In this document: piece by piece, positions 1 to 8,115 of the stretch | Layout of the letters: every line of letters begins with the position of its first letter | Position numbering within the stretch: position 1 is the first letter of the stretch | Assembly: GCA_018334055.1 (NCBI GenBank) | Contig: JAGXSS010000052.1 | Location: forward strand, 71,612 to 125,147 | Length of the DNA: 53,536 nucleotides | Direction of reading: 5' to 3' | Source: Peptococcaceae bacterium | Lineage (GTDB): Bacteria; Bacillota; UBA994 | Program-made: the position numbers and the translations under genes | Notes under the pieces: model-generated | The model's input: only the letters and a program-made list of their open reading frames with translations | The model's database searches: none | Told to the model about the DNA's origin: nothing

Positions 1-352
1 ATACCAGATTTAGATTTCGCACCAGGCGCCCATAGATTGTTTCCGGAGAAATGCCAAGAACTGTGGCCAACTTAGCAGCAGTCTCTTGAGGGTTTACTAT
101 TCGTCTGGGAATGGCGACCACGGTGTCGGCGGTAGCACTAACGGCTAACTCACGCATGTGGCGATCATAGATTACACCACGCTTTGGCGACACGGAAACG
201 TCCCGCGTCCACTGCGCCAATGCCCACCTGCTGAGTTCGGGTCCCCTAATGACCTGCAGGTACCCTAGGCGCAGGATCAAACTCGCGCTACCCAGGAGAA
301 AAATTACGAGCAGGAACCGCATTCTGAGTTTCATACTCATCGGGATAGCCAT
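1..352 (-). CDS. ftsI: Penicillin-binding protein FtsI/SpoVD family, N-terminal part (runs off window)
   Basis: Class B penicillin-binding protein, a transpeptidase for septal (FtsI/PBP2B) or spore-cortex (SpoVD) peptidoglycan. Only the first 117 residues are present; the catalytic domain lies beyond position 1. A short cytoplasmic start is followed by one hydrophobic segment (about residues 12-30) and the dimerisation-domain signature KRGVIYDR, then the usual ELAVS stretch. The ATG at 352 follows an AGGGGGG ribosome site and lies 18 bases after the ftsL stop, so it is in the mraZ-rsmH-ftsL operon. Start codons further in (340, 334) are possible but lack a better site. FtsI and SpoVD cannot be told apart without the C-terminus (a PASTA domain would suggest SpoVD). 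Confidence 0.85.
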   Translation of the reverse strand, partial: MAIPMSMKLRMRFLLVIFLLGSASLILRLGYLQVIRGPELSRWALAQWTRDVSVSPKRGVIYDRHMRELAVSATADTVVAIPRRIVNPQETAAKLATVLGISPETIYGRLVRNLNLV

Positions 353-369
353 GAACTGTCCCCCCCTGT

Positions 370-741
370 CTAGTTGCCGCCTTGCACCCCTACCCGGAGG
401 ATTTGAGGCTCTTTGGGATTGGTCATTCCCAATTCTTGCCGAGCAACTCGCTCAATGCGCGGCAATGAGGATAGCTCAAGCGCAACAACCTGAAGTCTGG
501 CTTTTTGAATTTCCAGCTCGGAGATTTCCGCTACCAGGCGGGCCACTCTATGCTCCCCTACCGCAATTTGGGCATGGCGATGCACTACCGCTCCGGCCAA
601 CAACCCGACCACGCCAAGCAACAGCACCGCTCGCTTCACTAAGTTAAGAACTCTCCTGGGTCTGTTCTTCTTAGCAGTTTTCCTGTTCCTCTCCTGGGCG
701 GGCAGCGACGGAAGGGGAAGAGTCTTCCTTACTGGTATCAC
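370..741 (-). CDS. ftsL: Cell division protein FtsL
   Basis: Small bitopic divisome protein that forms a complex with DivIB/FtsQ and DivIC/FtsB and helps activate septal wall synthesis. The 123 residues show a basic cytoplasmic tail rich in R and K (about 1-36), one transmembrane helix (about 37-55), and an extracytoplasmic coiled-coil segment (about 60-95) ending in the family-typical RIERVARQELGM. It begins with GTG after a GGGAGTGA ribosome site. Position between rsmH and the penicillin-binding protein is the classic dcw order. Primary sequence is poorly conserved in this family, so the call rests on the topology, the C-terminal motif and the context. Confidence 0.85.
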   Translation of the reverse strand: MIPVRKTLPLPSLPAQERNRKTAKKNRPRRVLNLVKRAVLLLGVVGLLAGAVVHRHAQIAVGEHRVARLVAEISELEIQKARLQVVALELSSLPRIERVARQELGMTNPKEPQILRVGVQGGN

Positions 742-760
742 AGCTATTCACTCCCTCATC

Positions 761-1717
761 TTAGTAGAACACCGGCAATTTTTCTGCCACCCTCAAGTGG
801 GCACTGCGGCTACGAGGATTTTCTGCCAATTCCTGTGGAGATGGACCCAAGGGTTTTTTTGTGACAATCCTAAGAGTAGCATGATGCCCACATACGCACT
901 GTGGCAAGCCACTTATACAAATACACCCTCGCGCATGCTTCATGTAAAATTGCTTGACGATGCGATCCTCAAGCGAATGAAAGGTGATACACCCCATCCT
1001 GCCACCCACTTTAAGTGCCCCGAGGGCTTTTTCTAGGCCCTCTCGGAGTGCGCCAAGTTCATCATTGACGGCTATGCGGAGGGCCTGAAAAGTTCGGCGG
1101 GCGGGGTGCTGGTCTTCTGCTTGCCTAACCTCACGCGGAATGGCGGCCTTAATGATCTCGACCAGCTCGGCAGTGGTCTCTATGGATGACCTAGCCCTCG
1201 CGGCCACGATGAACGCCGCGATGCGTCTGGCCCAACGCTCCTCGCCGTACTCCCATAAGATTTTTTCGAGCTCGGCCTCACTGGCCCGAGCTAACAATGT
1301 CCTGGCACTAGTCGTTGCCAGTGGGTCGAGGCGCATGTCGAGGACAGCGTCAAATTTATACGAAAAGCCGCGTTCGGCCTCGTCAAGTTGCGGGCTGGAC
1401 ACTCCAAGGTCGAAAAATACTTTGTCTACTACCGGCAAGGAAAGGTTGCGCAGAGCCACATCTAAATGGCGGAAATTTTGCCGTACAAACCGGAAATTCG
1501 GCGCACAAATTTCTTGGGCGGCTTCTGCCGCAGCCACATCCACATCCATTGCCACTACCAACCCCTGCGGTCCCACTGCTTGAAGGAATCGCCTGGTGTG
1601 ACCCCCGCGACCAAAGGTGCCATCGAGAACCACGTCTCCCTCGCCCACGCCGAGGACGCCCACCGCTTCCTCGAGCAACACCGGCACATGCCGCTTGATG
1701 TCCGCCACCCCACCCAT
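761..1717 (-). CDS. rsmH: 16S rRNA (cytosine(1402)-N(4))-methyltransferase RsmH
   Basis: S-adenosylmethionine-dependent enzyme that methylates N4 of C1402 in the 16S rRNA P-site region (formerly MraW). The 318 residues match family length. The N-terminus reads HVPVLLEEAV, followed by the SAM-binding LDGTFGRGGHTR (about 32-43), VFFDLGVSSPQLD (about 100-112), and the late CITFHSLEDRIVKQF (about 242-256). Its ATG shares one base with the mraZ stop (TAATG), so translation is probably coupled. It is followed 19 bases later by ftsL. Confidence 0.96.
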   Translation of the reverse strand: MGGVADIKRHVPVLLEEAVGVLGVGEGDVVLDGTFGRGGHTRRFLQAVGPQGLVVAMDVDVAAAEAAQEICAPNFRFVRQNFRHLDVALRNLSLPVVDKVFFDLGVSSPQLDEAERGFSYKFDAVLDMRLDPLATTSARTLLARASEAELEKILWEYGEERWARRIAAFIVAARARSSIETTAELVEIIKAAIPREVRQAEDQHPARRTFQALRIAVNDELGALREGLEKALGALKVGGRMGCITFHSLEDRIVKQFYMKHARGCICISGLPQCVCGHHATLRIVTKKPLGPSPQELAENPRSRSAHLRVAEKLPVFY

Positions 1718-2145
1718 TACAGTCTAATTCCCATTTCTTCGGCCATTTGCTCATAATTTTGGAGAGCATTGTTGGAATATTCTTGCCAAATTGCCGTGCT
1801 CCATACTTCGATCTTGCGACCGACGCCGATAATCACGGCATCCTTGGTGAGCTTAGCATGTTGTCTGAGCGGCTCGGGGATGTTAATCCGCCCCTGCTTA
1901 TCGAACTCTAGCTCAACCGCCCATGCTAAAAATTGACGCTCGAAGGCACGAGCATCTCCACGCGAGGTTGTGGCTTCTTGTAAGCGCTGTGCGGTTGCCT
2001 CCCACTCGGGCAAGGGGTAGACAGAGAGGGAGTTATCGAGGCCCCTAGTGACTACAAAAGGCGTCCCTAAGCGCTCGCGAAACTTCGCCGGCATGAACAA
2101 CCTGCCTTTTTCGTCAAGACTGTGCTCATGTTGCCCTAGAAACAT
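1717..2145 (-). CDS. mraZ: Transcriptional regulator MraZ
   Basis: DNA-binding regulator of the division/cell-wall operon, forming a ring of AbrB-like swapped-hairpin folds. The 142 residues contain two tandem repeats: MFLGQHEHSLDEKGRLFMPA at the start, then ELEFDKQGRINIPEPLRQHA in the second half, each with the characteristic D-x-x-G-R core. The start was set at 2145 because it gives the canonical MFLG N-terminus and an AAGGGGAG ribosome site; reading from 2178 would add eleven residues encoded across the operator. A three-copy MraZ box lies directly upstream, so autoregulation is expected. Confidence 0.95.
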   Translation of the reverse strand: MFLGQHEHSLDEKGRLFMPAKFRERLGTPFVVTRGLDNSLSVYPLPEWEATAQRLQEATTSRGDARAFERQFLAWAVELEFDKQGRINIPEPLRQHAKLTKDAVIIGVGRKIEVWSTAIWQEYSNNALQNYEQMAEEMGIRL

Positions 2146-2162
2146 CGCCCTTGCTCCCCTTT

Positions 2163-2187
2163 CCCCACTATACACCACTCTTCCCCA
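2163..2187 (-). promoter_or_regulatory. MraZ operator, three TGGKG repeats
   Basis: On the minus strand the sequence is TGGGG-N5-TGGTG-N5-TGGGG, ending 17 bases before the mraZ ATG. MraZ is known to bind directly repeated TGGGN boxes spaced by five bases upstream of its own gene, and this matches in sequence, number and spacing. The middle box carries T for G at its fourth position. No convincing -35/-10 pair was found around it. Confidence 0.85.
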
Positions 2188-2232
2188 CTAGTATTCTCGG
2201 ACGGGGCAAGAGTTCCTGCAGGTTCAGAAAAA

Positions 2233-2268
2233 ATAAATAAAAAAAAGCGTAAACCAATGGTCTACGCT
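2233..2268 (-). terminator. Rho-independent terminator of the molybdenum-cofactor operon
   Basis: Minus-strand hairpin with arms AGCGTAGACC and GGTTTACGCT (one mismatch), loop ATT, followed by a long T-rich tract. It lies just after the MOSC-Mog stop (2292) and upstream of mraZ, so it separates the two operons. Confidence 0.85.
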
Positions 2269-2291
2269 CGAGAAACGAATGGGCAGGGGAT

Positions 2292-3221
2292 TTATTGCGG
2301 CAGGCGGCCACAGTCGGTGTTCTGCCCCTGCATTACTTCATAGGCATGCGGCAGGACGGGGAGGAGCACTCTCAGGCACTCGAGGGCGCCCTTCTTACTA
2401 CCAGGCAAGTTAATGATCAAGGTTTTCTTCCTTGTGCCCGCTACGGCCCGGCTGAGCATGGCGGCCTGAGTTACCTTGAGACTTTGCGCGCGCATGTTCT
2501 CGGCAATGCCCGGCACTACCCTCTCTATTACAGCAAGCGTGGCTTCCGGAGTTACATCACGCGGGGAGAGGCCGGTTCCTCCTGTCGTCAGTACAATGTC
2601 CGCCGCATTTTGGTCGCAGGTTTCTGTCAAACGCTCTACGAGAGCGTCATAGTCATCAGCGAGGATGACAGTCGCGACCCTGGCGCCGGTCAGGGCAAGC
2701 TCCGCAGCCAAGGCCGGACCGCTTTCGTCTACCGTCTCTTGGCGAGAGCAGCGATCGCTCAAAGTAATGACCAGGATCCTGAGCTTGGGCCAGACTAGCA
2801 CCTCATCACCGGCCTTAACTTGCCCGCCCCGCAAGACCCTCGCAAATACGCCCTCACGCGGCATAACACAATCGCCGGCTTGATAGTAGATAGCGCATCG
2901 TTCATGGCACTCTTTACCTAACTGCGTTATTTCGAGCATGACCCCCTCACCCAGGGATAGGTGTGTACCGACCGCAACTTTGGCCAGGTCAACCCCCTGG
3001 AGAGTGATATTCTCCGCAAAATCACCCGGATGCACGTCTATTCCTAAGGCCTGCATTTTTTTAATGCTCTCTAGGGCCAATAAACTCACCTGCCTATGCC
3101 CCACCCCACCATGGGCGTCCCCCGCGAGCCCATGTTCCAAGACGATATCCACAAAGGGTTGCGGAGACTTGCGCATGCCCTTGTCCTTACTGATGGATAC
3201 TGCATTGACCGCACCTCTCAT
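2292..3221 (-). CDS. MOSC domain-molybdopterin adenylyltransferase (MogA/MoaB) fusion
   Basis: Two-domain molybdenum-cofactor protein of 309 residues. Residues about 1-145 form a MOSC domain (HGLAGDAHGG near the start, then GKECHERCAIY and MPREGVFARV), a fold linked to Moco or sulfur-carrier handling. Residues about 147-309 form a MogA/MoaB-type domain with TTGGTGLSPRDVTPEAT and the late NLPGSKKGALEC, expected to adenylate molybdopterin before metal insertion. The ATG overlaps the moaC stop by four bases (ATGA) after a GGGGGGATG ribosome site. It is the last gene of the operon. The Mog half is a confident call; the substrate of the MOSC half is not known. Confidence 0.9.
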   Translation of the reverse strand: MRGAVNAVSISKDKGMRKSPQPFVDIVLEHGLAGDAHGGVGHRQVSLLALESIKKMQALGIDVHPGDFAENITLQGVDLAKVAVGTHLSLGEGVMLEITQLGKECHERCAIYYQAGDCVMPREGVFARVLRGGQVKAGDEVLVWPKLRILVITLSDRCSRQETVDESGPALAAELALTGARVATVILADDYDALVERLTETCDQNAADIVLTTGGTGLSPRDVTPEATLAVIERVVPGIAENMRAQSLKVTQAAMLSRAVAGTRKKTLIINLPGSKKGALECLRVLLPVLPHAYEVMQGQNTDCGRLPQ

Positions 3222-3694
3222 CTTTCATCCCCCCACACGAAGTCCCCACTCATCCCACCAGACTTAGATAATAGATGGATATCCTTAATCATGAGACCTT
3301 TATCAACCGCTTTGCACATATCAACAACTGTTAGGGCGGACACTGTCACCGCCGTGAGCGCCTCCATCTCCACCCCGGTGCTATCGAAGGCGACCACTTC
3401 GGAGATTATTTCCAGCTCTCGGTCCGACAATACTCTCGAGTCCAGCGTCACCCTAGTCAGGTGCAGGGGATGGCAGAGAAAAATAAGTTCCGCGGTCTTC
3501 TTCGCCGCCATAATCCCCGCTAAGCGCATGGCCGCCAGCACATCCCCCTTAGGAATATCTTGCGCAGTGATGAGCTCCATCGTCTGCGCCTGCATCCACA
3601 CCAGGGCACGGGCCTTGGCCACGCGCCGCGTGGGTGTCTTGTGTGAAACGTCGACCATAGATGCTTTCCCACTGGCGTCTAAATGAGTTAACAC
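3218..3694 (-). CDS. moaC: Cyclic pyranopterin monophosphate synthase MoaC
   Basis: Second enzyme of molybdopterin synthesis; it converts the MoaA product 3',8-cyclo-7,8-dihydro-GTP to cyclic pyranopterin monophosphate. The 158 residues match the family length and carry MVDVSHKTPTRR near the start, IFLCHPLHLT (about 71-80) and the signature GVEMEALTAVTVSALTVVDM, with the conserved MCKAVDK after it. It begins with GTG two bases after the moaA stop, using a GGGGG ribosome site that overlaps the end of moaA, so the two are translationally linked. Confidence 0.96.
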   Translation of the reverse strand: MLTHLDASGKASMVDVSHKTPTRRVAKARALVWMQAQTMELITAQDIPKGDVLAAMRLAGIMAAKKTAELIFLCHPLHLTRVTLDSRVLSDRELEIISEVVAFDSTGVEMEALTAVTVSALTVVDMCKAVDKGLMIKDIHLLSKSGGMSGDFVWGDER

Positions 3695-3696
3695 AA

Positions 3697-4635
3697 CTAT
3701 CCCCCAATCTCTGCCATACGGCGATTATCAATGCTGAGCTCTCGCCTAGGTTTATTGGCTACCGCGAGCTGCAAGGCCGACTGAAGTGCCCCAAATTGAC
3801 GGGTGACGATCAGCTCCGCCACATCTACCTCGACATCCGCAAAGAGGCATGGGCGCACACAGCCCTGGGCAGTGACCCGCAAGCGATTACATCCGCTACA
3901 AAAATATTCACTGGTCCCGCTGATAAAACCTATGGTGCCGCGTGCCCCCGGCAGGCGAAAGACTTTGGCTGGACCCGCACTCTCTTGAACGGCGGCCTCA
4001 AGCGGCCCCAGGGTATCCATTAACTCCCGCATAGTTACCAAGGCTGTAGCAGGAAAGTTAGTCCCCTCGCCAAAAGACATGAGTTCAATGAAACGGACGG
4101 CCACATCTTGATGGCGAGTTAATCCGGCAAAGGCCTCTACCTCGTCATCATTAAACCCGCGAATTACTACACAATTCAATTTAACCGGGTAGAGCCCGGC
4201 GTCAAGCGCAGCAGAAACACCGGCCATGACCCGGTGGAGCTCACCACCTCTGGTCATATAGGCGTAACGCTCTGGATTGAGCGAATCCAGACTAATGTTG
4301 ACGCGCTTAAGTCCCTTTCGCCAAAGGGGCAGAGCCAGGCCAGCTAAAAGGGTCCCATTGGTCGTCAAGGCAATGTCTTGTATGCCCGGAACCCCGGCCA
4401 ATTCGCCTATAAAATCTACTATGCCCGGTTTAAGAAGCGGCTCGCCGCCGGTAAGACGCACTCTAGAAATGCCTAGGGAAGCAGCAACTTGCACGAAAAA
4501 GAGAAAGTCCGCCAAATCTAGCTCCGAGATTTTTACTGACCTTGCCTCTGGCTGACAATAACGGCAACGCAAATCGCACTTTGCGGTCAGAGACAAGCGA
4601 AGATAGTCAATAGAGCGCCCTACCTGGTCACGCAT
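3697..4635 (-). CDS. moaA: GTP 3',8-cyclase MoaA (radical SAM)
   Basis: First enzyme of molybdopterin synthesis. The start at 4635 gives 312 residues beginning MRDQVGRSIDYLRLSLT; a longer reading to 4764 adds 43 residues that overlap the upstream gene and do not look like MoaA. The radical SAM cluster motif is CDLRCRYC (CX3CX2C). A second cluster site is seen near the C-terminus in FCSGCNRLRV and GCVRPCLF. The protein ends in GG, the conserved MoaA tail needed for activity. Its ATG lies eight bases inside the end of the MoeA-PBP gene. It is slightly short because the linker regions are compact. Confidence 0.94.
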   Translation of the reverse strand: MRDQVGRSIDYLRLSLTAKCDLRCRYCQPEARSVKISELDLADFLFFVQVAASLGISRVRLTGGEPLLKPGIVDFIGELAGVPGIQDIALTTNGTLLAGLALPLWRKGLKRVNISLDSLNPERYAYMTRGGELHRVMAGVSAALDAGLYPVKLNCVVIRGFNDDEVEAFAGLTRHQDVAVRFIELMSFGEGTNFPATALVTMRELMDTLGPLEAAVQESAGPAKVFRLPGARGTIGFISGTSEYFCSGCNRLRVTAQGCVRPCLFADVEVDVAELIVTRQFGALQSALQLAVANKPRRELSIDNRRMAEIGG

Positions 4636-6523
4636 TTCCCGACCACACCACCTCGCCGCTCTTGTTTGTCGCGTAGCCACCGAGTTCCCCCACGCGGGAG
4701 GCAAACTCCGCCGAGCGGATAATTGACAGCAGCGCCTGTATTCTAGGGTCAAGCAGCGTAGCACGTCGCATGACTATATCAAACTGCTCCAGACAAATGG
4801 GCACAAAGTCTAACCCAAAAGCATTCGCCGCCGAAAGGATGCCAAGCCCCACCTCAGCACTGCCATTGGCCACCGCACAGGCCACCGCAAGATGGGTGGT
4901 TTCTTCGCGTAGATAGCCATTGATGGCCGAAGACTCTATTCCATACTTGTGCAGGTGGTAATCGAGCAGTGCGCGCGTGCCTGAACCGCGCTGTCGGTTG
5001 ATGAAACGCACCGCGCGCAAATCCTGCCAGTTTTTAACGCCGGTCCCCGCACGGCACATGAAACCCTGCCAGCGCTCTACTAGGTTGATGGCGACCATAT
5101 CTTCACCGGGGAACATGCGCTTAATGAAGGCTGTGTTGTACTCTCCGGTCTCCTCATCGAGGAGATGGGTCGTGCACAGGTGGGCGAACTTGCGCTTGAG
5201 CGACAAGAGCCCCCCCATGCTACCCACGTGACTGGCCTGCAGGCAGAGGTCGTAGCGAAGGCGCATAAAATCGGCTAGTACATCCAGCACGAGGTCATGA
5301 CTGCCGATGCAAACCAATGAACCGGAGATTTCTGCTAAGGGCTTCCGCAGGAGCACGCGCACCGATGCACCCTCGGCGAAACCCTCCGCGGATTGTGGCA
5401 CTATTACTGTGCCGTCGGAGCGCATAAGTGAGGAGACAATGCCTGCACCTCGCGCTAGGGGCGTCACCACTACCTGCCCCTCTACCTGGCCCACTGCCAC
5501 CCGCACAAATTCCTCTACCCCAAAGGGCGAGACGAGACGCCGCGTCAAAAGGCCATCCACCATTTCTGTTTTCGGCAGAGGCCGGTGGTTAAACGCATAG
5601 AGCAAGGGCTTAACAAAGGTCTCGAGGCAATGATGCGCCGATACCGGGTAGCCCGGTAGCCCCACTACCGGGACAAGACCTGCCTTCGCCAGCATCACCG
5701 GCTTTCCCGGGCGCATGGCCACCCCATGCACCAAGATCTCGCCAACCTGCTCCACTACATCGGCAGTGTAGTCACCGCGGCCCGTCGATGAGCCGGCGAT
5801 AATCAGCACCATGTCGCTGGCACGGATCGCCTGTTCTACTACTCGCTGGAGCACCCCGGCATCATCCGATACCGGGGCATGAACCAGGGGCTCGCCGCCC
5901 CAGAGGGATATCTCCGCGGCAATTATCGCCGAGTTAAATTCAACAATATCTCCTCGCTTGAGAGGAGTGCCGGGTAACACCAGTTCATCCCCGGTCGGGA
6001 TGATAGTCACGCGCGGCTTAGCTAAGACAGCGATGGAGTGCACTCCCGCTGCCAAGAGCGCACCTAAATCTACCGGGGCAAGACAGTGGTAGCGGGGCAA
6101 CAAAATCTCACCGGCGATGATATCTTCGCCCACCGGACGCACGTTCTGCCAAGGGGCGACCCCTTGCTCGATATCGCAGGAAGAACCGACCAGAACTACA
6201 TTCTCAATCATAATCACGGCGTCAGTACCGGGAGGCAAAGGGTCACCGGTGTCAACGGCGAAACAATTCGATTGTAGCTCTAGTCTACATGGACGCCCGG
6301 GGGCTACCCCGATGGTATCCTTGGCCTCTACTGCTATCCCATCCATAGCGGATGCGGCATAATGGGGCGACGACTCCCTCGCGACAACAGGAGTAGCCGT
6401 AAGCCTCCCGAGCGTCCGCGACACAGGCAAGACCTCTGTAGCAGCTTCTCGCCCCGAAAAGGCCGCCAGCCACAAGCGAAGAGCGTCATCCTTAGCGATG
6501 CTGTGTAAGAAATGTTGTTTCAC
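4628..6523 (-). CDS. MoeA-like molybdopterin molybdotransferase fused to a periplasmic-binding-protein-like (LysR substrate) domain
   Basis: About 631 residues. The first 400 resemble MoeA, which inserts molybdate into adenylated molybdopterin: SAMDGIAV near residue 65, GDPLPPGTDAVIMIE, PTGDEL and GLPGYPVS are visible. The last 230 residues resemble the ligand-binding part of LysR or ModA proteins (GSMGGLLSLKR, RFINRQRGSGTRALLD). The start is taken as GTG at 6523: it overlaps the upstream moeA stop as GTGA and is preceded by GGAGGT. An alternative GTG at 6535 has no such site. This fusion occurs in other anaerobes; the binding domain may sense or hold an oxyanion such as molybdate or tungstate, which is inference. 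Confidence 0.9.
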   Translation of the reverse strand: MKQHFLHSIAKDDALRLWLAAFSGREAATEVLPVSRTLGRLTATPVVARESSPHYAASAMDGIAVEAKDTIGVAPGRPCRLELQSNCFAVDTGDPLPPGTDAVIMIENVVLVGSSCDIEQGVAPWQNVRPVGEDIIAGEILLPRYHCLAPVDLGALLAAGVHSIAVLAKPRVTIIPTGDELVLPGTPLKRGDIVEFNSAIIAAEISLWGGEPLVHAPVSDDAGVLQRVVEQAIRASDMVLIIAGSSTGRGDYTADVVEQVGEILVHGVAMRPGKPVMLAKAGLVPVVGLPGYPVSAHHCLETFVKPLLYAFNHRPLPKTEMVDGLLTRRLVSPFGVEEFVRVAVGQVEGQVVVTPLARGAGIVSSLMRSDGTVIVPQSAEGFAEGASVRVLLRKPLAEISGSLVCIGSHDLVLDVLADFMRLRYDLCLQASHVGSMGGLLSLKRKFAHLCTTHLLDEETGEYNTAFIKRMFPGEDMVAINLVERWQGFMCRAGTGVKNWQDLRAVRFINRQRGSGTRALLDYHLHKYGIESSAINGYLREETTHLAVACAVANGSAEVGLGILSAANAFGLDFVPICLEQFDIVMRRATLLDPRIQALLSIIRSAEFASRVGELGGYATNKSGEVVWSGNA

Positions 6524-7710
6524 ATTGACCTCCACATTTGCACCACAACCTCGCGGCCAGCGTTGTAGCCCTCACAGTCCTCGGGTACGACCAACAACCC
6601 ATCCGATTGGGCGAGCAACTGTATCGCCGCGGATTTAGCCAGCAAGGGAATCGCTTGCCGACCTTCCAGTCTGATTGGAACAAAGTCCCTGCGCCCGGGG
6701 GCACTGACTAAAGAGCGCGAGAGCTCGGCCACTTGAAGCCTAGGTTGTGGCAAAATGGCACCCGCAGCATGACGCAAAAGTGGCAATGCCACCATCTCGG
6801 CCATAATCGCGCAAGATAAGGGATGCCCCGGCAACCCCACCACCGCCTTGCCCTCCACCACCCCAAGCACAGTTGGCTTACCGGGCTTCACCGCCAGCCC
6901 ATGCACCAAAACCCCCGGCGAGCCAACCTGATTAAGCACTCGCTCCGTATAATCTGCCGCGCCCGCCGAACTTCCTCCAGAGAGCACCACGGCATCATAG
7001 TTCTTTAGTGCTCCCTGCAGTGCAGAGGTCAAAGCATCCGGATCATCAGGGACAATCCCGCAGTTTTGCACCATAAAACCGGCCTCGCGGCAAAGGCTAG
7101 TCAACAGATGCGAATTGATGTCTCGCATCTGCCCCACCTCAGGCCGAGTGGAGGCTGGAACTACTTCATTCCCCGTAGATATTATGGCCACTCTAAAATC
7201 CCTGACCTTGACAGCAGTAACCCCCTGTGCCGCCAATAGTCCGACTTGACGGGGCGATATGTACACCCCACGCCGCAATATGAGGCTACCGGCTGAGATA
7301 TCTTCCCCTTCCTCCATGATGTTCTCGCCCCCTGCTACCGGGCGACTTACCAATAAGGTGCCGTCACTGAGTTCTTCCACATATTCGAGCATAACCACCG
7401 CATCGTAAGCCGAGGGAATAGGGTCTCCTGTAAGCACCCTCGCCCACGAGGCGGGAGCGAGGTCGCAGAGACTGAGCATGGCGGGCATTGTTTCACTCGC
7501 GCCATGGGTGTAACGAGCGACGACAGCATACCCATCCATGGTTGAACGCCTAAAGTGAGGTACGGGACAGCTCGCGTAAAAATCTTCTGCCACAATCTTG
7601 CCGACAGATTCGACCAAGGCAACGCTCATATGCCGCTCCAGGGCAACAATCGACCCTCTTACGACATCTAGAGCTTCGTCTATGCGCCAGATCGCTTTTA
7701 GAATGCTCAT
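6520..7710 (-). CDS. moeA: Molybdopterin molybdenumtransferase MoeA
   Basis: Stand-alone MoeA of 396 residues, the normal length. Motifs in order: STMDGYAVVA (about 56-65), TGDPIPSAYDAVVMLE (about 95-110), STGNEVV (about 178-184), SGGSSAGAADYT (about 245-256), VKPGKPT and GLPGHPLS. It catalyses metal insertion into adenylyl-molybdopterin. It is the first gene of the operon and has a second, fused MoeA paralogue directly downstream, so the pair may divide the work between molybdenum and tungsten (inference). No Moco riboswitch is apparent in the short leader (7711-7790). Confidence 0.94.
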   Translation of the reverse strand: MSILKAIWRIDEALDVVRGSIVALERHMSVALVESVGKIVAEDFYASCPVPHFRRSTMDGYAVVARYTHGASETMPAMLSLCDLAPASWARVLTGDPIPSAYDAVVMLEYVEELSDGTLLVSRPVAGGENIMEEGEDISAGSLILRRGVYISPRQVGLLAAQGVTAVKVRDFRVAIISTGNEVVPASTRPEVGQMRDINSHLLTSLCREAGFMVQNCGIVPDDPDALTSALQGALKNYDAVVLSGGSSAGAADYTERVLNQVGSPGVLVHGLAVKPGKPTVLGVVEGKAVVGLPGHPLSCAIMAEMVALPLLRHAAGAILPQPRLQVAELSRSLVSAPGRRDFVPIRLEGRQAIPLLAKSAAIQLLAQSDGLLVVPEDCEGYNAGREVVVQMWRSM

Positions 7711-7790
7711 CCACTCCTTTTACCGGACAGTATCATACTTCCACAACTAAGGAAGAAATCCTGCTGTCGACACCGCCTCTATTTGTCACT

Positions 7791-7824
7791 CAAAAAAAGA
7801 ACCGCCCCCTTGTTGGGACGGTTC
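7791..7824 (-). terminator. Rho-independent terminator after the SASP gene
   Basis: Minus-strand hairpin with arms GAACCGTCCC and GGGGCGGTTC around a short loop, followed by seven T residues. It lies just after the stop of the small spore protein at 7832. Confidence 0.85.
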
Positions 7825-7831
7825 TCCCTGC

Positions 7832-8008
7832 CTAGCGTTTGCTGCTCATTAGCTGTTCTGCCTTGGCGATAGCAAGTCTGACCATTTCACCAGTGTCTCG
7901 TGTCGACACCGCACCCCATCCGCGTGAGCGAACGGTTTCGGCAAACCCAAGCTCTTGAGCTAGTTGCATCTTCAGCTGTTCTGACATGATTTTGCGTCCA
8001 CGTGCCAC
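7832..8008 (-). CDS. Small acid-soluble spore protein, alpha/beta type, SspF-like
   Basis: Spore-core DNA-binding protein of 58 residues. Its core LAQELGFAETV, then RGWGAVSTRDTG and MVRLAIAKAEQLM, aligns well with what I recall of Bacillus SspF (LAKDLGFYDTV, GGWGEIRARDAG, MVKRAIEIAEQQM). Alpha/beta SASPs coat spore DNA and protect it from UV and hydrolysis. The GTG at 8008 was chosen because AAAGGGGTGA stands eight bases upstream and the resulting N-terminus, ARGRKIMSEQ, resembles SspF; a start at 8047 would add thirteen unmatched residues. It is monocistronic, with its own terminator. A forespore (sigma-G) promoter is expected but I could not place one. Confidence 0.85.
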   Translation of the reverse strand: MARGRKIMSEQLKMQLAQELGFAETVRSRGWGAVSTRDTGEMVRLAIAKAEQLMSSKR

Positions 8009-8115
8009 TACTCCTATCACCCCTTTGCCGCAGTCAAACGCCGGCATTTATAACTTTCGTCAATTTGACGCTTGCTATGTAAGGATTGTAGATGCAAAAT
8101 ATAGGAGGCAAGGAG

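Noticed and set aside
2145-2178. Longer MraZ reading from 2178
   Set aside because: It adds eleven residues encoded by the operator itself and skips the canonical MFLG start with its ribosome site.
4636-4764. 43-residue N-terminal extension of MoaA
   Set aside because: It overlaps the MoeA-PBP gene, is Arg/Cys-rich without MoaA similarity, and the ATG at 4635 gives the family N-terminus.
7711-7790. Moco riboswitch before moeA
   Set aside because: The leader is under 80 bases and lacks the conserved stems.
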